From NCBI GenBank assembly GCA_013350335.1, contig CM023540.1:47537222-47601221 (forward strand): a stretch of DNA of 64,000 nt. Direction: 5' to 3'. The stretch comes from Chimonanthus salicifolius (taxonomy: Eukaryota; Streptophyta; Magnoliopsida; Laurales; Calycanthaceae). Made by a program: the position numbers and the translations under genes. Below, piece after piece: positions 36,077-48,696 of this stretch. Each line of letters begins with the position of its first letter. The stretch's first letter is position 1. The notes below the pieces were generated by a model. The model searched no databases, was not told the DNA's origin, and worked only from the letters and a program-made list of their open reading frames with translations.

Positions 36077-38750
36077 TTACCCTTGAGTAAGGGTAATTGT
36101 AAGTAGGGATAAACTGACATATTAACAATTTTAGAATAATTAATAATTTTATTTAATCCATATAATATAAAAATAAAAATAAAATTTCTGAAACGTATTT
36201 GTCAAAATGTCCTATTTTTAAGGGGTGATTCTGTCGAAATTTCGACAGGTCTCAAAACTTTGAAAGAGTTTGAGGTTCATGGTAATTTTTTTCAGGGTCA
36301 TTTACAATTTATTCTGTTAGAAGTTTATTTTAAAAATTTGTCAACATTTTCAACGTGATGCATTTGGGTGAGGGGCAAATTTTTACAGGGGTTACCTTTG
36401 AGTAGGGGTAACTGTACATAGGGGTAAACTAACATATTAACAATTTTTTGAGAATTAATAATTAAATTAAATATATATAATATAAAAATAAAAATAAAAT
36501 TTTCTGAAATATATTTATCAAAATATTCTAATTTTAAGGGGTGATTCTGTCAAAATTTCGATTGAGTCTCGAATCTTTGAAAGAGTTTGAGGTTCATGGT
36601 AATCTCTTTCAGGGTAATTAACAATTTATTCTTTAGTAGTTTATTTTAAAAATATGTCAACATTTTCAACATGATGCATTTTGATGAGGGGTAAATTTTT
36701 ACAGGGGTTACCCTTGAATATGGGTAACTGTAAACAGGGGTAACTTGACTTATTAACAATTTTATGAGAATTAATAATTTTTATTAAATCTATATAATAT
36801 AAAAAATAAAAATAAAATTTTATTAAACATATTTGTCAAAATGTCCTATTTTTAAGGAGTTCAGCCCAGTGACAATTTTTAATATTAATTTTATATTTGT
36901 TGTGATTTATTAAACTATTATAATAGTTTATTATATTATATATTTCTTGTTACCAATAAACAAATTATATATTTTTTTTATGAAAAGATATGTTATTTTT
37001 TTATTTATTTATTGAGATTTAAAATAATAATATCTATTTTTTTCTTTATTTATTTTTTTACTGTTAGAATACAAGTGTTCATTTTAAATTATAGTTATAA
37101 AAAAATCTATAAAAATTAGATAATATTAGATTTACTTAATGAATATTATTTAATAATTATATTTTATAAAATTACTCATAAAATTGTTAATATATCATGT
37201 TACCCCTGCTAATAGGTAGCAAAAAAGATTTTTTACCCTTATGGTAAGTTCTTACTTTACCACTGCAATTACTCAACAAAATAAGGGTAACCCCTTTTCA
37301 AAGGTGACCCCTACTCAAGGGTAACCCCTACTCAGGGATAACCCCTGTAAAAATTACCCTCCATCCAAACGTAGCCGTTGCATTTGGATGAGGAGTAAAT
37401 TTACGGGGGTTACCTTTGAGTAGGGGTAAACTGACATATTAACAATTTTATGAGAATTAATATTTTTTATTAAATCTATCTAATATAAATAATAAAAGTA
37501 AATTTTTATTAAGCATAATTGTCAAAATATCATATTTTTAAGGAGTGATTCTGTAGAAATTTCGATAAGGTCTTGAAGCTCCAAAAGAGTTTGAGGTTCA
37601 TCATAATATGTTTCGGATTAATTAACAATTTATTATCTTTGAAGTTTATTTTAAGAAAGTGTCAACATTTTCAACATGATGTATTTGGATGAGGGGTAAA
37701 TTTTACAGGGGTTACTTGGAGTTGTCCTTAACTAGGGGTAACTGTAAACAGAGGTAATATGATATAACAATTTTATAAGAATTAATAATTTTTATTAAAT
37801 TCATATAATATAAAAATAAAAATAATATTTTATGAAACATAATTGTCAAAATGTCCTATTTTTAAGGAGTGATTCTATCCAAATTTCGAAAGAGTCTTGA
37901 AACTCCGAAAGATTTTGTTCATGGTAATCTCTTTTGGGGTAATTAGCAATTTATTTTGTTCAATGTTTATTTTAAAAATTGTCAATATTTTCAACGTGAT
38001 GCATTTGGATGATAGGGTAAATTTTGCAGGGGTTACCCTTGAGTAGAGATAACTATAAGTAGGGGTAACTTGACATATTAACAATTTTATGAGAATTAAT
38101 TTTTTTATTAAATTCATATAATATAAAAAATAAAAATTATAATTTTTATGAAGAGATATGTTGATATTTTTTATTCATTTATTGAAATTTAAAATAATAA
38201 TATTAAAAAAATTCTTTATTTATTTTTTTAATGTTAGAATGCAAGTGTTCAATTTAAATTATAATTATGAAAAATAATTTATAAAACATAGATAATATTA
38301 TTATAAGTTATGTTATTAGAATTTATTTCATAAATATTATTTAATAATTATATTTTATAAAAAAAGTAAAAAAATATTAATATATAAAGTTACTCTTTCT
38401 TACAGTTAACAAAAAAGATTTTTTACCTTTATAATAAGATTTTACAGAAAAAGATAAGGTAATCCCATTTAAAAGATCACCCTACCCCTAGTCAGTTACC
38501 GCCAATGTTTTAAAACCCTGGCCAGTGGAGTGACCCGTCTTGTAGAAAGGGTTGGTTAAATAAGGTTCAACCGGGTTGAACCATAGTCAAACTCAGTCAA
38601 ACCCGTGCAATTAATATAATATTATGAATAATATTAAATTATTAACTAAGATTATATTTCAGTAAAAATAAATACTTACTCTCACAAATACAACTGTAAA
38701 TACTTTAATAATCAGTTTTGGTTAAAATGGTTATTTCTAGGAAGTACTTT

Positions 38751-38925
38751 TTCTTTTTTGAATTTATGTGTGGAAAACTGTAGGATACCCAGCGTAAAAT
38801 CCCTACGGGTGAGTCTACTACTCCTAGGGCACACCAAAATTAGGCCATGGAGATTCGAATCTGCAACCTTTTTCTTCGAAGCGGGAGGCAGCCAGTTGAA
38901 CTACACCTATGTGAGTAAAATTTTC
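38751..38925 (-). mobile_element. tRNA-derived SINE, copy 2, 12-bp TSD
   Basis: Minus strand: A box TGTAGTTCAACTGG (plus near 38900), B box around GATTCGAATC (plus near 38853), A-rich tail at the low-coordinate end (T run 38751-38758). Flanks AGGAAGTACTTT (38739-38750) and AGGAAGGACTTT (38926-38937) are a 12-bp target duplication with one change. Transcription by Pol III and mobilisation by a LINE are known for the class. Confidence 0.9.
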
Positions 38926-38937
38926 AGGAAGGACTTT

Positions 38938-39489
38938 CCTTTATGTGCATTCAAATGGAGTGTCACATAATATGTCCCTTTTGGAAATGTAACTGTCACT
39001 GAAGCCTGATGATGCATTTTAATGTACCATTACTTGCAATTATTCTAATTATTTGGAATAAAAAGGTGGGAAGAGAAGTATCCTAATTATTCTAGTACCT
39101 GCTCTTCTGTAAATGGATGGTGATTTCCTTTTTGTATGATGGTATGTACTAGGTATGTTGAATTCAAATTCTTCACTTTACCCCCTAAACCTACACCTGG
39201 ATAACCATCATGTGCATTCATTGCTGAAATTTCAAGATTAAGAAAAAGAATCTGTTATTCAAACTTTATAAAGCCACCAAACTCTGGAAAACCATCATAG
39301 AGATTCTTGGACATCCAAAGCTGTTTTAATACTTAAAAGGACACCTGTAGAATCATGCTGCCCTATATTTTCTATATTTGAAAATTTTAATATTTTTATA
39401 CTAAAAGAAATATAAAAAGGGAAACGTATAAAAACTAAAATATCTCACTTGTGAAAAAAAATTATATATAGATGTTTGTTGACATTTAG
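38938..39489. other. Intergenic DNA, nothing recognised
   Basis: No coding sequence or repeat ends that I can support between the SINE and the U6-like sequence. Confidence 0.5.
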
Positions 39490-39591
39490 CATGCTTGAAG
39501 GGTTTCCAATAAAATTGGAATGATACAGAGAAGATTAGCATGACCTCTATGCAAAGATGACACGTACAAATCGAAAAATGGTTTAAATTCT
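39490..39591 (+). ncRNA. U6 snRNA-like sequence, probably a pseudogene
   Basis: The central part of U6 is plain: ataaaattggaatgatacag, agaagattagcatg, aaagatgacacg and acaaatcgaaaaatggt follow the spliceosomal U6 order and spacing. Against my memory of plant U6, the differences are mostly C to T or G to A (for example gaatgata for gaacgata; gacctctatgc for ggcccctgcgc). The 5' stem-loop is degraded and the 3' end lacks the T-run terminator. An attatatata run lies 20-30 bases upstream, but no convincing upstream sequence element (gtcccacatcg) is present. It is likely a dead copy. Confidence 0.85.
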
Positions 39592-39985
39592 ATTATCGAA
39601 ATAAATCATGGGCACAATATTTCAAGTAAAATAGGGTACCCATATCCATATTTGTGTCCCAACTTTTCTGAAAATGAGTTTTCATATCCACAGTCTCTTA
39701 TCCCTGATTGTATGTGCGTTGACCGTACAACACAGATTAATTACAACTTTTACAATAAAAATTAAACTCCAACTCTTTACAACATATGTGTTGGAGTCAT
39801 ATGTTTGATGTAGAAGTTGTAGTCAATCTGTGATACACTGATATAACTCATCTGCATTTCTGTGCACCTATTTTTTGTTTTTAGTTATTCTGTCCATTTG
39901 AGTTGGAAAACAGAGATGATATATAAATGATGATGAGGTTCACTTGATCTAGTTTTCATTTGGCTTCTAAAAATATGAGTTAGAT

Positions 39986-40209
39986 AATTCAAGAGGGGAT
40001 TTGTCTGATTGTCAAGAAGCTTCCTTCATGAAGGGAGGTCTTGAGTTCGATTCAAGTTAAACACTTTTCTGAGCTACTCCTAATACTTGCTTACTCGGTG
40101 TGTGGAGAATTGGGAGGCTTGCACATGTCCCAAGGACTAATCGAATTAGAACGCTCCTTAACTAAATACAGATGAGAGCCCTGCACACCTTGGTCATTAA
40201 AAAAAAAAG
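39986..40209 (+). mobile_element. tRNA-derived SINE, second family, TSD GAGTTAGAT
   Basis: 224 bp with a B box around gagttcgattcaa, an A-box-like gattgtcaagaagc upstream, and an A tail at 40199-40208. A perfect 9-bp duplication GAGTTAGAT flanks it (39977-39985, 40210-40218). It shares ggtcttgagttc, cttgcacatgtccc and gcacaccttggt with the split SINE at 58300-58810. Confidence 0.9.
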
Positions 40210-41597
40210 GAGTTAGATTGATTGGTATAGTAGAACTAGAACTTGTAGGAAAGTTGTATGTTCTTGTATTCTGGTAGCATGATAAGATGGGTTTTTTCTA
40301 TAATGCTTGGATTTGTTGCACATGCACCCACTTCATTCATATAATAACATTTAATATCGTATTAAGTGTAATGGCCCAGGTCAACAAAATAGTTATTAGA
40401 ATAAGATGATATATGAACCATATGATTTTACGATTTTCGATTCACGATTGACACCCCTAGAACAATTTCGATACGATTCGAGTTTGATAACATTGACTAA
40501 AATTGGAGAATTCCGTGCACTTAGAGCATTGAGAATATTTGTAAAATTCCATGCTCACAAGGTGTGTGATAATATGTTATAGTGAATGTTGCCTTGTGCA
40601 CATTCCAATGCATAGTTGGATATGGTTATGGTTTGACCTCTTTATGCCTATGTGTGATTGATGTGAATATATTGTATCAGATACATATGTATGAGTTTTT
40701 CAAGTTCCCTATGATTATATGTTTACTATAATTGAGAATTCATAGATTTGTGATGTGTTAAAGTATGATAGAATGTATGATAAATGAAGATTGCTCAATA
40801 TGTGTAATATAGGGCCTTGATAACTTTCTATACTTCTTTATGGTTATGAGTAATGTATGTATCAAATGAATTCTCATGATTGTGAATTCTTAGATGAGTA
40901 ATTCATATAATAAGCATGATGAATGTGTTTTAATGCCATGCTTGGATTAATTGATGATGTGTACATCACTAGTGAGTACTTATGTTGATAATGGTTGTGG
41001 TGGATTGACTTAACCATGTGTAGAACGAATTTCCATGATTTGAAGAGGAACTTGGTAAAGGGTTATACTAAGTGATATGGGTGAGTTAAGGTCAAGTATC
41101 TTAGAACCCAAGGGGGTTAACTTATGCTATAATGGAGATGGGCTAGCATGATTGATAATGTATAGAATGTAATATAAATGTTAAGAAAGCCTTGTTTGAT
41201 TTCCCCAAAGTAAAAGTATGACCACTCCCTAATGTCAACCAAAATGTGAAAATAATGAACTACGGTTGATCTGATCCACTATGTGGTACGTAAGCAACTG
41301 AGAGCATTTTGCCTCAACTCGATCAAAAGATGCATTGTGTCATCCATTTATATTAAGGACAATGTAAGATGTTGAGCTAATATGAATGGTAGAAATGGAT
41401 TGGTGGGATATACATTCCCTAATATAGACCCTAATGCAGATGTTGGATCCTTCGAAGGTGGCCCAAAGAGGTTATGATGCATTGGGAGTTCCGATATGAT
41501 GACACATATGTTTGTTACTCGAGTAAAGCCCACAGTTACGAGAGAACTGTGAAATTTTTTAAAATGGACAGATGAGGAATAGGTCACTTGATTATAT

Positions 41598-41830
41598 TGA
41601 GACGTGGTATGGGTGTGTCCCTCACGTGATATTGTTGATTGAGATATGGTATGAGTGTGTCCCTCACGTGATATTGTTGATTGAGACGTGGTATGGGTGC
41701 GTCCCTCACGTGATATTGATTATATTGAAACGTGGTATGGGTGTCCCTTACATGATTTTGATGATTGAGATGTGGTGTGTGTATATCCCTCACGTCATAT
41801 TGATAATGTTATGCCTTAGTCCGTTGAAAA
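41598..41830 (+). repeat. Minisatellite, 42-46 bp unit
   Basis: Five units of gagacgtggtatgggtgtgt followed by ccctcacgtgatattgttga start near 41598, 41640, 41682, 41728 and 41767. A lone sixth is near 42006. Each carries tcacgtga, a CACGTG-core palindrome. Confidence 0.88.
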
Positions 41831-42439
41831 AGGAAACTTTCCGATCAGTATATCATTGTGTCTCACCTTTGTATAGTTAAAATGATGAGATAAATATATA
41901 CATTCCATGAGTAAAACCTAGAGTAGCCGTGAGACCGTGGGAGCCTCGATATGAACATACGGAGACTGTGGCATTGAGATGTATATGTGACTTGGTCACT
42001 TGATATTGAGATGTGGTATGGGTAAGTCCCTTACGCGATTATGATAGTGGATTGACCGTTCCAGAGAGATATTGAGGACTGTTGGGTCGGCTAAGGAGAC
42101 TTGGTCCCGTAAAGTTGCCGTCGAGGAGTAGGTCCTTCACATGCTATGCGCTGGAGGCGCTCTCACGGCTATTTAACACACTTGATGTGCGTTGATGTGC
42201 AGAGCTAGATACTATTTTACCCCATTGGGGTGGTGCTAACTTCGTTAGGCGCGGTCCGACCGCCTTAGAGCTTGACTGAATCACCCATGAGGTGAAGGGA
42301 TGTAGGGCGAGGTTGACTTGATCACGCTAGTCGTGGGTCTCTCGCTTAGTAAGTCATGGGCCCTAAGTCTGGCTAGGGGTCGTGGTATATTTATGATATG
42401 ATATGATGATTTAATATTGTTGCCACAGTCACGTAGTGA

Positions 42440-43470
42440 TTCATTCGAACGTTGTTCCTATGGATAGAAGATCTCATGGTAGATGATGTGTCTGTGGATT
42501 AGTTATGCCCATTGATGGATTATACTGATGGAGGGATTATATTCATGGATGATTATTACCTATAGATAGATGATACTCACTGATAGAGTATTACAAAGGA
42601 TGGATGTGTATACCCATGGATGATGGTTCCCATTGTGGTTTGGATTCATGCCTGGATGTTTGTCTTATGGTAGACCTGTTGGTCTCAGAGTAGACGTATT
42701 AGTCTTATGTTAAACATATTAGTCTCATGGTAGACATATTGGTATTTTGGTAGACCTGTTGATCTCATAGTAGACGTATTGGTCTTATGTTAGACACTGT
42801 TGGTTCCATGGTAGACGTATTGGTATTATGGTGGATATGTTGGTCTCATAGTAGACGTATTGGTCTTATGTTAGACCTGTTGGTCCTATGATAGACATAT
42901 TGGTTCTACGAATGTATGAGTTATGCCCATGGATGGATTATGCCCATGGAGTGATTATATTCATGGATGGTTATTTCCCATGGATAGATGATACTCACTG
43001 ATGGAGAGTTACCAGGGATGGATGATGAATCCCATGGATGTTGTTCCCATGGTACACATATTGGATTCATGCCTAGATATTGATTATATGGTGGGCATAT
43101 TGACCACATGATAGATATAATGGTCCCATGGTAGACGTATTGGTCTCATGGTGGACGTGACAGTTCTATGGATAGATATTATTTTCCCATGGATGATTAT
43201 TCTCATGGAGGGTTTTGTGACCATGGATGAGTATTGTATACCGTGGATAGATATTCTCACAGAGAGCATTGATTCCATAGAGGATTGGACCCATATTTAG
43301 AGTATTGTCCCCGATGAGGGATGTATTTATGTTCGGTATAGGTCTCATGGTTGAGGTTTATTCCATGTGTGATCTTGACCCCATGGTTGACGGTGTTCCC
43401 ATGGTTGGTATAGACCCATGATTGGCTAGACCCGTGATAGATGAGATTTATTCTATTGATGAGGCCCATG
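42440..43470 (+). repeat. Degenerate minisatellites (gtagacgtattggtc and cccatggatgg)
   Basis: 42660-42910 repeats ggtagacctgttggtctcat and agtagacgtattggtcttat, with a period near 28 bp. The flanks at 42470-42640 and 42910-43470 repeat cccatggatgg and variants. Two related families are interleaved, so slippage and unequal exchange were active here. Confidence 0.8.
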
Positions 43471-43757
43471 ATAGAGTAATTAGAATATCTTGATGTGAAT
43501 TCATGAATAGCACGAAGTTAGTGCAATGAAATAATTGAATTGAAAACTACGCAGGATCTAATCTCCATTGGAGTATGTAGGCAGCTGATGATTCAGTTCG
43601 ATAAAATCAAAGGTCCAATAATTCCTTGGATCTGTAGGGATCTCGTAATACGTGTAGGTGTCACGTGTTTGGACTATGAGTTGTGTATGCTTCAGAGTTG
43701 AAAAACAAAATATTATTGTTTCTCATTAGTCCTTTTTGGTCGGGCCGTGACATTAAG

Positions 43758-44575
43758 TATATCTAGTTTACTTTCTTCATGGCGATATTGAACATTTCCT
43801 TGACCATAAATGATACTGAGGAAGTCCTCTTTCTAACCTAATCAAAGCAAGTTTGGCAAACCTAAACAACAATAAAGAATAAAATCATTGTCACAAATAT
43901 TTCAAATTTATCATGCTTTTATCGGCAAAATACTATTACTGCATTAATAACGTGTATTTATCGGCACTGCACTAAATTCTTGATAAATTCGAGTTAAAAT
44001 GTGATAAATGGTACTATCATAATAATATCCCGATTTATTCTCGGTAAGATTTTTGTTTTATTAATATTTTAATTTAATCTATTTTAATTATTATATTTTT
44101 CGTGAGATTTTTCCATTAATATCCTAGTAAAAATCTAATTTTTTTATGATATTATCAATTTCCGTTAATATCTTGAGAACAATATCTATGCCTATGGATC
44201 TTAAAATCTACCTTCAAGTTCACAAGTTAATGTGCAAACAATACTACTGTGGAAGGTAACACGCCCATACGTGAAGAAGAGTCTCCTAACATTTCCACAA
44301 TGGAACTTGCGTACAAGATTGCAAAACACAAAGTAACTCCTTCGGCATAGGGCTTTCGTTAATGTCTAGATTGTTTCAATACAAATTAAATGGTCATGTA
44401 TAATTGAAGCCATTAAATCAATATAACAATGTTTTAATCTTGATCCTTAAACCTTAATAAAATTAAAATCGACAAAAGTATACTAATTTTGCAACACTAT
44501 GATACCACAAAAAATTAAGCAATAACTTCTTCAATCCATGTCAAATTGCATAAATTCAATCTTGTTGGATAGCTA
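43758..44575. other. Intergenic DNA, no gene seen
   Basis: AT-rich; only short ORFs. Target region for the copia 2 insertion. Confidence 0.5.
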
Positions 44576-44694
44576 TGTTAAAGTTGTATTTTTTTTTTAA
44601 TTATTAAGGGTAGTTTTGTCCTTTTTATGTAGTGTTTTGTACATAAATACATTGTATTGTGATTTATTATGTGAGAGATTATCAGATTCTAATA
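44576..44694 (+). repeat. 5' LTR of copia 2
   Basis: 119 bp, TGTTAAAGTTG to CAGATTCTAATA. It is shorter than the 3' LTR because about 20 bases (ctaagggctaattagggttt in the other LTR) are missing. A primer site TGGTATCCCGAG follows at 44695. Confidence 0.9.
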
Positions 44695-44711
44695 TGGTAT
44701 CCCGAGTTAGG
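44695..44711 (+). promoter_or_regulatory. Primer-binding site of copia 2
   Basis: TGGTATCCCGAGTTAGG directly after the LTR, with one C in place of the usual A of TGGTATCA. Confidence 0.75.
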
Positions 44712-44926
44712 TTTAGTCGGTAATCGCATCTCCTTCACCTTTGCAGTCTCGCTGCTTGCCTTCCTCTACTTCCCTTCTTGCTTGTCTTCTCCGTTAGATC
44801 TGTTATAGGGAAAGCCCTCTTCTATTTTCTCAGATCTTCTCTCACGAAGGAGTGTCGTGCCCCTCTGCATCATTGCCTCTCGCCCCGGTTATATTCCCAA
44901 ATCAGTCTTTGTAGGCTGGACATTGT

Positions 44927-45495
44927 GACATATCTGAGTTGTTAGGCTCAGACCCTCTTGCTGCCATTGTCTCCTTCATCGCTGACTCCTCCAAGGATTC
45001 TTCTGCTACATATCTGTCCCCATCTTTCAACAGATCAGGCCCACTTTTTTTTAGTGACATATCTGAGTTGTTGGGCCGAGACACCCTTACTGCCATCCTC
45101 CCCTTCATAGATCTCTCCTCCAAGGATTCTCCTACTACAGATCTGTCTTCATCTTCCACCAGATCAGGCCTATCATTGCACGACACTTACACTGCAGTGA
45201 GACAGAACACAACCAGCTATCAGTAAGTCTCTCTTCCAGCTTGGCCCACTCCGCAGCACACTTTGCAGGCCTAGAGTGCAACACACTTTGCAGGCCTAGT
45301 CTACAGAACATTCTGCAATCCCAGTCTGCAACACAGTCCGCAACACCCACAGTCCACAACACACTTTGCAGGCCTAGTTCGCAGCACAGTCCGCAACACA
45401 CTTTACAGGCCCAGTTCGTAGCACAATCCACAACACACTTTGCAGGCCCAGTCCAGTGCACACTTTGCAAGCCCAGTCCTCAACACACTTTGTAG
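44927..45495 (+). repeat. Tandem repeats in the copia 2 leader
   Basis: A ~125-bp unit (gacatatctgagttgttggg ... agatcaggcc) occurs twice, at about 44927-45050 and 45055-45175. It is followed at 45240-45495 by roughly eight units built on acacactttgcaggcc and ccagtccgcaac, 20 to 36 bp each. All lie between the primer site and the gag ATG. Confidence 0.85.
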
Positions 45496-45512
45496 TTTGA
45501 AGCATAGTCACA

Positions 45513-46300
45513 ATGGCCGGTGAACGTGATGATTCCTTTCAGGTGATCAACGTAAAATTGAATGACAGTAACTATACCTATTGGGCCTATGTAATGAAAA
45601 ACTTTTTGAGTTGAAAGAACATGTGGGGTTACGTCTCTGGAGATATTGTCCTTCTCATGGACACAAAGGCAGAAAATTATACCCAATCATTGGTTACCTG
45701 GAACACCAATAATTCCAAAATCATCACTTGGATCAATAACTCAGTTGAGCTCTCCATTGGTATGCAACTTGCAAAGTTCTCTACAGCCAAAACGATTTGG
45801 GATCACTTAGAGAGGTTGTATAAGCAATCAAACTTCACTAAGCGCTACCAAATCGAGAATGGCATTCGCACTGTCAGACAGGGGGATATGAGCGTTCAAC
45901 AGTTTTATTCAGTTATGACTTCTTTTTGGAATCAACTTGCACTCACAGAACCTGCAGGGCTTAATTCTATTGCGCTTTATTGCACTTATAAAGAGGAAGG
46001 ACGCCTTGTTCATTTTTTGTTAGCCCTCCACCCTGATTTTGAAGCCTTTCGAGGCTCTATTCTTCATCGTAGTCCCCTTCCCTCTATTGATTCTGTGGTT
46101 CACGAACTCTTGGCTTAAGAAGTTCGTTTAAAGTCTAATGCAGGAAACAATCTTCTCTCTATGCCTAGTCAGACTGTTTTAGCTGTGCCGTCAAAGCCTT
46201 CCTCTAGTTCTCAAATTAGATAGCGCCAAGGTGGGATAGTTGCAGTTGATGATTGCAATTATTGTAAGCAGAAGGGTCACTGGAAGGCACAATGTCCTGG
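45513..46300 (+). pseudogene. copia 2 gag, broken
   Basis: The ATG at 45513 begins MAGERDDSFQVINVKL, then NYTYWAYVMKNFL, a stop, and the UBN2-type gag core (WDHLERLYKQSNFTKRYQI, MTSFWNQLA). Further stops lie near 46118 and 46219. A complete CCHC zinc knuckle, CNYCKQKGHWKAQC, lies at 46254-46295. It would form the particle and bind element RNA. Confidence 0.88.
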
Positions 46301-47964
46301 TTTATTGAAAAGACAACACCAACAACTGCCAATACCCAAACTGCATTGCACAACCATCGTTGTTCCATCTGGGAATGAGACATCACCTTCTACTCCTTCA
46401 TTGTCCACACTTGCAGACCAATTGCAAAAAAATCTCTCTTCTCAACAGAGTAATGCTTTGTCCACTGTTTCTCTTTCCATAGGTTTGCCTCCTTCAGCTT
46501 CGTTAGGTATTTTTCCTTCCACTTGGGTCTTTAACTCCGGCGATACTCATCACATAACTCATGACATTTCTTTGTTCACATCTTTATCTCCTTCTTCATC
46601 ATCTGTTTCAGTGTTGACTGCCAATGGTGCCTCCTTGCCATTGGCAAGTGTTGGTTCCATTGTCACTTCTTCTCTGCGTCTTTCTGATGTTTATTGTATA
46701 CCTCACCTCACTTTGAATTTGATTTTTGTAAGTCAACTATTTGATTCTGGGTATCTTGTTAGCTTTTCCCACACTTCGTGCTCTGTACAGGATCCTCATT
46801 CCACGAGGCTGATTAGCACCAATCGTAGAGAATGAGGATTATATGTCTTAGAGAACCTCCATGTTCCTGCTGTTACTGCATCTTCAGTTGATTTGTCATC
46901 TTTTCATTTGAGTCCCACTTCATTTACTTTTTATTTATGACATTCTCATTTTGGACATGTTTATAGTTCTCGTTTAAAGTTTTTTGCTTCTACAGGAGCT
47001 CTAGGAAATTTCAATTGTAATGATATTTTTTTATTGCATTGGATGTAAATTTGCAAAGTTTTCTACGTTGCTTTTTAAAAATAGTTCATCAATTTCTTTT
47101 TCACCTTTTGATTTAGTTCATTCTGATGTGTGGGGACCAGCCCCTATTGCCACAAAAGGGCCGTCCCGATATTATGTATCTTTTATTGGTGACTATTCTC
47201 GTTTTGTTGGATTTATTTGATGAAACGACGTTCTGACTTCTTTACTATATTTCAAGCTTTCCGTGTACTCATTCATACTCAGATCTCTGCCACTATTAAA
47301 TGCTTTCGAGGTGATTTGGGTGGAGAGTATACCTCTTCACATTTATTTGATTTACTTGCCTCAGATGAGACTGTTCATCAGCCTTCTTGCACTGACACTC
47401 CTAAGCAGAATGGAATTGCAGAGAGAAAACATAGGCACATCATTGAAACTGCTTGTTTTATGTTACTCTCTGATAGTGTTCCTAGCAGTTTTTGGGGAGA
47501 AACGGTTCTCACTGCAACTCATGTGATTAACATAATTCCTTCTGCTATCACTTCTGACAAATCTCCGTTTGAATGTTTATATGGTAAAATCCCAGATTAT
47601 TTCTCGTTGAAAGTTTTTGGTTGTATGTGTTTTGTCATTCATCCCCACAGTGAACGTACAAAATTATCTGCTCGGTCTGCCATGTGTGTTTTTCTTGGTT
47701 ATGGTGAGGGTCAAAAGGGATATCGTTGTTATGATCCCAGTGCACAGAAATTGTATGTCTCATGTCATGTTGTTTTTCTTGAACATATTCCTTTCTACTC
47801 TATCCCTTCACATTCTCGCACTTTCCCTAAATCTGAGCTTCTATATATTGACCCTTTCTCTCATATTGATGATTTGTCTATGCAAGATCATGTGCCTGCA
47901 TTGCCTAACTCTGTTTTTTCTATTTCCTCTACTCCTGTTGAAGTGTCGTACTACACAGATATTA
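46301..47964 (+). pseudogene. copia 2 pol, first part: protease and integrase
   Basis: Protease motif WVFNSGDTHHITHD near 46524: the catalytic Asp codon is AAC (Asn), a G to A change. The pre-integrase zinc region is seen near 46940 (HSHFGHVYSSRLKF). The integrase core has HSDVWGP near 47120, CFRGDLGGEY near 47310 and NGIAERKHRH near 47410, so the three acidic positions are kept. A TGA at about 47218 replaces Trp. The reading is cut at 47964 by solo LTR C. Confidence 0.9.
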
Positions 47965-48696
47965 TGTAACACCCCGCCCTTTTTCACTCTAATTTTCAGA
48001 GTTTATTTTTTTTTTTATAAAATAATCATGTGATCGGGGCGGAGTGTCACGACACGAGTTAAGTTCGGATCTCTAAATCCGACCCTTAACTGGCCAAGCC
48101 CATGTGCGTATGAACTAAATCCATAAAACTGATCCGCACATGGTACATATACAACTTGCGGAATTAACTTAGTCTAAATCTAACTGAGGTTATAATAGAA
48201 CCTATGACTAATCCAATTTTCCATTCTTAGATAGCAAAGTACATAACTTATTCTCCAAAATTACTAATCAATCTTAACTAATCGTTTAATCAAAACATCT
48301 AACATAAAACAAACCATAGCATCTATCTTAACTACTTATTACAAGCCAACATAACTAATTACCAAATTACATTGTCCAAATATATCAAATATCAAGTTCA
48401 TAAAATAGTCCATTCATAATCCATTCCAATCATTCAAATCGCCCAAGTTTCCGTACTTGGTCTTCATCTCGCTCCACGTCTTTCCCTTTCCCTGCATTAT
48501 CCACTACGGATATAGATAGGGCATTAGATCAATGCGCCCAGTAGTGTTTCCGAATAGGGCTACCACATGGTTAGTCAAAAACATGCAAATAGTATAATAA
48601 TAATAATACATGTGTGACAAAATTCTATAAAAACATGCTATGTATGAAATGAACATGTAATGAGTCCCACCCATCACCATTCAACATAGCCATCAC

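Larger units (their letters stand above)
31915..38500. repeat. Array of ~310-bp CATTTGGATGAGGGGTAA repeats with inverted junctions
   Basis: Related unit starts occur near 31917, 32233, 32756, 36361, 36669, 37381, 37683 and 38001. Several are 302 to 318 bp apart. The conserved parts are the GC-rich head (gatgaggggtaaattttta, caggggttacc), an AT-rich body and ttttcaacatgatgc before the next unit. At 37300-37380 the head appears inverted (ttaccctccatccaaacg), so some units end in inverted repeats like a MITE. A 3.3-kb solo LTR (32802-36076) sits inside. Confidence 0.75.
40367..43752. mobile_element. Giant solo LTR B (3386 bp), TSD TTAAG
   Basis: Starts TGTAATGGCCCAGGTCAA and ends TTGGTCGGGCCGTGACA, inverted TGTCACGGCCCGACC. 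A perfect duplication TTAAG flanks it (40362-40366, 43753-43757). There are no protein-coding domains. It holds two minisatellites, 41598-41830 and 42440-43470. It is of the same general kind as solo LTRs A, C and D but with different inner sequence. Confidence 0.88.

Noticed and set aside
43084..43348. Overlapping minus-strand ORFs of 60-94 residues in solo LTR B and neighbours
   Set aside because: They arise from minisatellite units whose length is a multiple of three by chance; no domain is visible.
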